Positions 1 through 5,114 of a stretch of DNA of 5,114 nt are shown piece after piece (within the stretch, counting starts at the first letter, position 1; each line of letters opens with the position of its first letter). The notes below the pieces were generated by a model. It had not been told where the DNA came from, did not search any database, and saw only the letters and a list, made by a program, of their open reading frames with translations. The stretch lies in NCBI GenBank assembly GCA_015492755.1, contig WGEM01000429.1, positions 1 to 5,114 on the forward strand. Direction: 5' to 3'. The position numbers and the translations under genes were made by a program. Origin of the DNA: Gemmatimonadota bacterium (lineage in GTDB: Bacteria > Gemmatimonadota > Gemmatimonadetes > Longimicrobiales > Gaopeijiaceae).

Positions 1-1
1 C

Positions 2-991
2 CGGCGACGAGCCGGGGTTGAAGTCGGTGCCCACCGCCATGGGCACGCCCAGCACCCGGAACAGCTCCACGGGCGGCGTCCGGTCCGCCCCCAGAACATG
101 GTACGCCCCCGGTAGAAGCACCGCCGTGGTGCCGGCGCGGGCCATGGCCCGGACGCCGGCCTCCGAGGTGTACTCCAGATGGTCTGCGGAGCGGGCGCCG
201 AACCGCGCCGCCAGCGCGGCGCCTCCCCCGTCGGCGAGCTGATCGGCGTGGACGCGCACCTCCAGCCCGTGCCGGGTCGCTTCGGCGAAGGCTCGGGCGC
301 ACTCGTCGGGTGTGAAGGCGATGGACTCACAGAAGGCGTCCACCGCGCTCGCCAGCCCCTCCCGGGCCGCGAGGGGGATCATCTCCCGGCAGACCAGCTC
401 CACGTACGCCTCACGGCGGTGGGCGAATTCGTCCGGGAGCGCATGCAGCGCCAGGAGCGTGGTGATGACGGTGACGTCGGTGTCCTCCTCCAGGTTCCGG
501 GCGACGCGAAGCATCCGTAACTCGTGCTCGGTGGTGAGCCCGTAGCCCGACTTGATCTCCACCGTGGTGAGGCCATGCTCGCGCATCCCGCGCAGCCGCG
601 CGCGGCCCGCAGCCCGGAGCACGTCATCGTCGGCCTCGCGGGTGGCCCGCACCGTCGCGCGGATCCCACCGCCGGCTCGTGCGATCTCTTCGTAGCGGAC
701 ACCCTTCAGCCGCGCCTCGAACTCATCGGCGCGGTGGCCGCCGAAGACCAGGTGCGTGTGGCAGTCGATGAGGCCGGGCGTCACCCACATCCCCCCTCCA
801 CTCAACCGCCGCCGCGCCGTTCGTCGCAGCTCGCCGGGCACCGCCGTACGGGGCCCGATCCAGGCGATGACGCCGTCCGCCACGGCCAGCGCCCCGTCCC
901 GGATGGCGCCGTACGGCTCAGTAGCCTCCGCCATGGTGGCGAGGTGGACATCTTCGATGAGCAGGTCGATGGGGTGCAGCGTGGCCTCCAC
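2..991 (-). CDS. hutI: Imidazolonepropionase (imidazolone-5-propionate hydrolase), 3' end beyond the left edge
   Basis: HutI is a cytosolic metal-dependent amidohydrolase that opens the ring of 4-imidazolone-5-propionate to give N-formimidoyl-L-glutamate, the third step of histidine breakdown. The frame is open from a GTG at 991 to the left edge, giving 330 codons. Family members have about 400-410 residues, so roughly 75-80 C-terminal residues lie outside. Visible landmarks in order are an N-terminal strand region ending GALAVADG (33-40), the metal motif PGLIDCHTHLVFGG (72-85, ligands H78 and H80), TTVEIKSGYGL (142-152), HADQ (248-251, ligand H248), SADHLEY (268-274, H271), AVLLPGAYH (about 292-300) and GTDFNPGSSP at the edge (321-330, ligand D323). 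All expected ligands are present and there is no internal stop. The start is inferred: an in-frame TAG at 1016-1018 limits extension, and no strong Shine-Dalgarno sequence precedes the GTG. The gene is divergent from hutF. The family assignment is very secure; the exact start is less so. Confidence 0.96.
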   Translation of the reverse strand, partial: MEATLHPIDLLIEDVHLATMAEATEPYGAIRDGALAVADGVIAWIGPRTAVPGELRRTARRRLSGGGMWVTPGLIDCHTHLVFGGHRADEFEARLKGVRYEEIARAGGGIRATVRATREADDDVLRAAGRARLRGMREHGLTTVEIKSGYGLTTEHELRMLRVARNLEEDTDVTVITTLLALHALPDEFAHRREAYVELVCREMIPLAAREGLASAVDAFCESIAFTPDECARAFAEATRHGLEVRVHADQLADGGGAALAARFGARSADHLEYTSEAGVRAMARAGTTAVLLPGAYHVLGADRTPPVELFRVLGVPMAVGTDFNPGSSP

Positions 992-1030
992 GTTGACGGG
1001 TATCCCGAAGGGAATCTACACTCCCGCGCC
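992..1030. promoter_or_regulatory. 39-bp divergent hutI-hutF gap, candidate shared control region
   Basis: This is the only non-coding DNA between the two divergent starts. It holds a small inverted repeat, TCCC-GAA-GGGA (1003-1013), beside an overlapping CGGG-TAT-CCCG (998-1007, with the last G shared). For hutF there is a -35-like TTGACG (993-998) with a weak TCTACA 16 bases later (1015-1020). On the other strand TAGATT (1018 down to 1013) matches four of six bases of a -10 box for hutI, but no -35 match precedes it. A weak purine run, GAAGGGA (1007-1013), lies 17 bases before the hutF ATG, which is far for a Shine-Dalgarno. Promoter elements may instead extend into either coding sequence. 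That control signals sit here is inferred from the divergent layout; the specific boxes are tentative. Confidence 0.35.
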
Positions 1031-2401
1031 ATGCCCGACTTCTTCTTCCACCAGGCGCTCCTCCCGGAGGGATGGGTCCGCGACGTGCGCCTCAGGGTGG
1101 ACAGCGGGGGCACCATCACCGAGGTGGTGTCGGGCGCGGCACCGGACTCCAGCCACCGCCTCGAGGGCGTTGCGGTCCCCGGTGTGCCCGATCTGCACAG
1201 TCACGCCTTCCAGCGGGCGCTGGCGGGCCTCACCGAGCGCGGCTCCTCGAAGGGTGACACCTTCTGGACGTGGCGCGACCGGATGTACTCCTTTCTGGCG
1301 CGCCTTGAGCCGGACGACGTGGAGGCCATCGCGGAGCAGCTCTACATCGAACTCGTGCGCCACGGCTACACCCAGGTGACCGAGTTCCACTACCTCCGCA
1401 ACGACCCGGAGGGCCGTCCGTACGCGGACGCCGTGGAGATGGCCATGCGCCTACACCGGGCCGCCGGCCGGGCAGGGCCGGCCCTCACGCTCCTTCCGGT
1501 GCTCTACCGGAGCTCCGACTTCGGTGGTCGACCCCCCACCGCGGGTCAGCGGCGGTTCCTGGCGACGGTGGACGAGATCCTCACCGACGTGACGCTCCTG
1601 CGGAATCGCTTCGCCGACGACCCCCTCCGGAGGGTCGGGCTGGCGCTGCACTCCCTGCGGGCCGTACCGCCGCGGGAGCTGGAGCTGGCGGTCTCGGGGA
1701 TGCGGGCCATCGACGCCGACGCTCCCATTCACATCCATGTGGCGGAGCAGCTCCGGGAGGTGGAGGCCTGCGTTCGCTGGAGTGGACGGCGCCCCGTGGA
1801 GTGGCTTCTGGAGCACGCTCCGGTGGACGCCAGGTGGTGCCTGGTGCACGCCACCCACATGACGGTGGACGAGACGCTGCGCCTCGCCGCCTCTGGCGCG
1901 GTGGCGGGCCTCTGCCCCACCACGGAAGCCAATCTGGGGGACGGGATCTTTCCTCTGGCCGACTACCTCGTCGCAGGAGGCGCGTGCGGCGTAGGCAGCG
2001 ACGCCAACGTGAGCACGAGTCCCGCCTCGGAGCTCCGCCTTCTGGAATACGGCCAGCGTCTCGTCCACCACCAGCGGAACGTGGCCGCCGGGGGCACGGA
2101 TCGATCCACGGCGCGCACCCTCCTGGAGCGAGCATGGGTCGGCGGCGCGCAGGCGGGCGGGCGGCACGCAGGGGCCCTGGCGCCCGGGCGCGCGGCGGAC
2201 ATCGTGGTGCTGGATCCGGACCACCCGGCGCTGGCGGGGCGAGAGGGTGACGAACTCCTGGATTCGTGGATCTTCGCCGGCGACGAAACTCCCGTTCGGC
2301 ACGTGGTGGTGGGCGGGCGCGTCGTGGTGCGCGATGGACACCACCCCCGGCGGGAGGAGGCGGCCGCCGCCTACCGGCGCGCCGTGCGGCGGCTGCGCTG
2401 A
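1031..2401 (+). CDS. hutF: Formimidoylglutamate deiminase (N-formimino-L-glutamate iminohydrolase)
   Basis: HutF is a cytosolic amidohydrolase that converts N-formimidoyl-L-glutamate and water to N-formyl-L-glutamate and ammonia. It marks the five-step Hut route, in which HutG then releases formate and glutamate. The product is 456 residues, normal for the family. Landmarks are an N-terminal strand segment (1-50), PGVPDLHSHAFQRALAGL (50-67, metal ligands H56 and H58, with Q61 typical of HutF), IHIHVAEQ (233-240, ligand H236 and catalytic-type E239), LVHATHM (271-277, H273) and GVGSDANVSTS (from 320, ligand D324). The C-terminal composite domain has ALAPGRAADIVVLDPDHPAL and ends VRRLR. These match the HutF subgroup rather than guanine deaminase or other amidohydrolases. 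The frame stays open upstream to 524, but that stretch is antisense to hutI; the ATG at 1031 gives the family-like start MPDFFFHQALLPEGW. The gene converges on hutU, leaving 14 bp. Confidence 0.95.
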   Translation: MPDFFFHQALLPEGWVRDVRLRVDSGGTITEVVSGAAPDSSHRLEGVAVPGVPDLHSHAFQRALAGLTERGSSKGDTFWTWRDRMYSFLARLEPDDVEAIAEQLYIELVRHGYTQVTEFHYLRNDPEGRPYADAVEMAMRLHRAAGRAGPALTLLPVLYRSSDFGGRPPTAGQRRFLATVDEILTDVTLLRNRFADDPLRRVGLALHSLRAVPPRELELAVSGMRAIDADAPIHIHVAEQLREVEACVRWSGRRPVEWLLEHAPVDARWCLVHATHMTVDETLRLAASGAVAGLCPTTEANLGDGIFPLADYLVAGGACGVGSDANVSTSPASELRLLEYGQRLVHHQRNVAAGGTDRSTARTLLERAWVGGAQAGGRHAGALAPGRAADIVVLDPDHPALAGREGDELLDSWIFAGDETPVRHVVVGGRVVVRDGHHPRREEAAAAYRRAVRRLR

Positions 2402-2415
2402 CGGCCCGCCACCAA
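2402..2415. other. 14-bp convergent gap between hutF and hutU stop codons
   Basis: The stop codons of hutF (2399-2401) and hutU (2416-2418, minus) are separated only by these bases. There is no T-run on either strand and no clean hairpin. A bulged GC-rich pairing could be drawn between about 2391-2399 and 2406-2413, but such pairings are common at this base composition. If termination occurs here it is probably Rho-dependent, or it lies inside the opposing gene. Confidence 0.5.
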
Positions 2416-4076
2416 TCACCCCTCCAGCATCGGGATCCGGATGCCCTCGCGGCGCGCCGTCTCGGCCGCCCGCGTGTAGCCCGCGTCGGCGTGCCGGGCC
2501 ACACCCAGCCCCGGGTCGTTGGTGAGCACCCGCGCGATGCGCTCCCGCATCTCCGGGGTCCCGTCCGCCACCAGGACCTGACCGGCGTGGAGGGAGTTGC
2601 CGATCCCCACGCCGCCGCCGTGGTGGAACGACACCCACGACGCGCCGGATGCGGTGTTCAGGAGCGCATTGAGGATGGGCCAGTCCGCCACCGCGTCGCT
2701 CCCGTCCCGCATCGCCTCCGTCTCTCTGAAGGGGGATGCGACGCTCCCGGTGTCCAGATGGTCGCGACCGATGACGATGGGTGCGCTGATCTCCCCCGCC
2801 GCCACCAGATCGTTGATGGCCACGCCGAAGCGCGCCCGATCCCCCTGCCCCAGCCAGCAGATCCGCGCCGGCAGCCCCTGGAACGCCACCCGCTCCCGCG
2901 CCATCCGGATCCACCGGCAGAGGTGCTCGTCGTGGGGGAACATCTCCAGCACCAGGTCGTCGGTGCGGTGAATGTCGGCGGGATCGCCCGAGAGCGCGGC
3001 CCAGCGGAACGGACCCTTCCCCTCGCAGAAGAGATCGCGGATGTAGGCGGGCACGAAGCCGGGGTACGCGAAGGCATTCCCGAACCCGGCGTCACGCGCA
3101 TACCCTCGGAGGTTGTTTCCGTAGTCCACCGCCACGGCGCCGGCCTCCTGCATCGCCACGATGGCCTCGCAGTGGCGCCGGATGGAGGCCATGGAGCGGC
3201 GCACGTACGCGTCGGGATCGTCGCGGCGCAGCCGTTCGGCCTCTTCCAGCGACAGCCCGGCGGGGATGTATCCGTTGAGGGGATCGTGCGCCGAGGTCTG
3301 GTCGGTGACCACGTCGGGCGTGATCCCGCGGTCCACCAGCTCCGGGAGCACCTCCGCGCAGTTCCCCACCAGCCCCACCGAGAGGGCCTCGCCGGAGTCG
3401 GCCGCACCCTGCACCCAGACCAGTGCCTCGTCCAGGTTCCCCGTCATCCGATCGCAGTAACGCGTCTCGATGCGCCGCTGGATGCGCGCGGGATCCACCT
3501 CCACGCAGAGGATCGCCCCCTCGTTCATGGTGGCGGCCAGCGGCTGTGCGCCTCCCATCCCGCCCATGCCACCGGTGAGGACCCAGCGGCCCTTCAGCGA
3601 GCCCCCGAAATGTCGGCGGGCGATGGCGCCGAAGGTCTCGTAGGTGCCCTGGAGGATGCCCTGGGTTCCGATGTAGATCCACGAACCCGCGGTCATCTGG
3701 CCGTACATCATGAGACCCCGGCGTTCCAGCTCGTGGAAGTGCTCCCAGGTGGCCCACCGCCCCACCAGATTCGAGTTGGCGATGAGCACGCGCGGCGCGT
3801 GCCGGTGCGTGCGGAAGACCCCCACCGGCTTGCCCGACTGCACCAGGAGCGTCTCGTCGTCACCCAGCTCGCGGAGCTCGCGCACGATGGCGTCGAAGGA
3901 TTCCCAGTTCCGCGCCGCTTTCCCCGTCCCTCCGTACACGATGAGTTCGTCGGGGCGCTCCGCCACCTCCGGATCCAGGTTGTTCATGAGCATCCGGAGC
4001 GCGGCCTCCTGGGTCCACCCCTTGCAGGTGAGCTCGCTCCCGCGCGGCGCGCGCACCACACGCTGACCATGGTCAC

Positions 4077-4080
<4 letters not shown>
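2416..4080 (-). CDS. hutU: Urocanate hydratase (urocanase)
   Basis: HutU is a cytosolic enzyme with tightly bound NAD+ that adds water to urocanate, giving 4-imidazolone-5-propionate, the second step of the pathway. The product is 554 residues, matching the usual 550-560. Landmarks in order are an N-terminal [19 protein letters not shown] segment (about 19-37), [16 protein letters not shown] (126-141), the glycine-rich NAD-binding stretch [12 protein letters not shown] (170-181), DQTSAHDP (260-267), [17 protein letters not shown] (from about 351), and the urocanase signature [10 protein letters not shown] (400-409), whose C408 is the catalytic-type cysteine. [15 protein letters not shown] follows, and the protein ends IRIPMLEG. 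No disruption is visible. The ATG at 4080 was chosen because it gives a normal N-terminus, has GGAGG ten bases upstream and overlaps the hutH stop in ATGA; the frame stays open to 4317, but that stretch lies within hutH. It is very probably cotranscribed with, and translationally coupled to, hutH. Confidence 0.98.

Positions 4081-5114
<1,034 letters not shown>

Noticed and set aside
18..545. Several plus-strand open frames of 74-113 codons near the left edge, and a minus-strand one at 379-702
   Set aside because: All are out-of-frame readings of hutI with no recognisable motif; the minus-strand frame open through this region gives a clear HutI.
524..1030. In-frame upstream extension of hutF, suggesting a fused N-terminal domain
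   Set aside because: The 169 extra codons lie opposite hutI, whose minus-strand translation carries the imidazolonepropionase motifs. The extension has no domain signal, and the ATG at 1031 gives a normal HutF length.
1060..1070. Small palindrome CCTCC-C-GGAGG in the hutF coding start
   Set aside because: It is eleven bases long within a coding sequence and easily explained by GC-rich codons. Nothing else marks it as an operator.
2391..2413. Possible hairpin at the hutF-hutU junction as a terminator
   Set aside because: The pairing needs a two-base bulge, the loop is long and no T-run follows on either strand.
1451..2914. Minus-strand open frame of about 487 codons opposite hutF and the end of hutU
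   Set aside because: The translation is glycine-, arginine- and alanine-rich with no recognisable domain, and the plus-strand HutF frame has every expected motif.

Overview
This window is a GC-rich bacterial histidine-utilisation (hut) locus and is almost entirely coding. Four genes are present: hutI (minus strand, its 3' part beyond the left edge), hutF (plus strand, complete), hutU (minus strand, complete) and hutH (minus strand, its 5' part beyond the right edge). GC-rich third codon positions leave long open frames opposite every gene. The organism cannot be named from this evidence. The base composition and short gaps would suit Gemmatimonadota, Deinococcota, Actinomycetota, myxobacteria or GC-rich Proteobacteria.

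Layout: 2-991 minus is imidazolonepropionase (HutI), starting at a GTG. A 39-bp gap (992-1030) separates it from the divergent HutF gene, formimidoylglutamate deiminase, at 1031-2401 plus. HutF converges on hutU with only 14 bp between the stop codons. Urocanase (HutU) occupies 2416-4080 minus. Its ATG overlaps the hutH stop codon in an ATGA junction at 4077-4080. Histidine ammonia-lyase (HutH) fills the rest to the right edge and lacks roughly its first 160 residues, including the segment that carries the MIO prosthetic group.

Together the genes encode: L-histidine to urocanate (HutH), urocanate to imidazolonepropionate (HutU), imidazolonepropionate to N-formimidoyl-L-glutamate (HutI), and formimidoylglutamate to N-formyl-L-glutamate plus ammonia (HutF). 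HutF identifies the five-step route, which normally ends with N-formylglutamate deformylase (HutG). HutG, a transporter and a regulator are not in the window and may lie on either side.

The chemistry is well known, and I see no new biological system here. The most notable point is the arrangement. hutF is inverted between hutU and hutI, so leftward transcription from hutH-hutU into hutI would be antisense to all of hutF. The only non-coding DNA is the 39-bp divergent gap and the 14-bp convergent gap. I found no RNA gene, mobile element, CRISPR array or convincing terminator.
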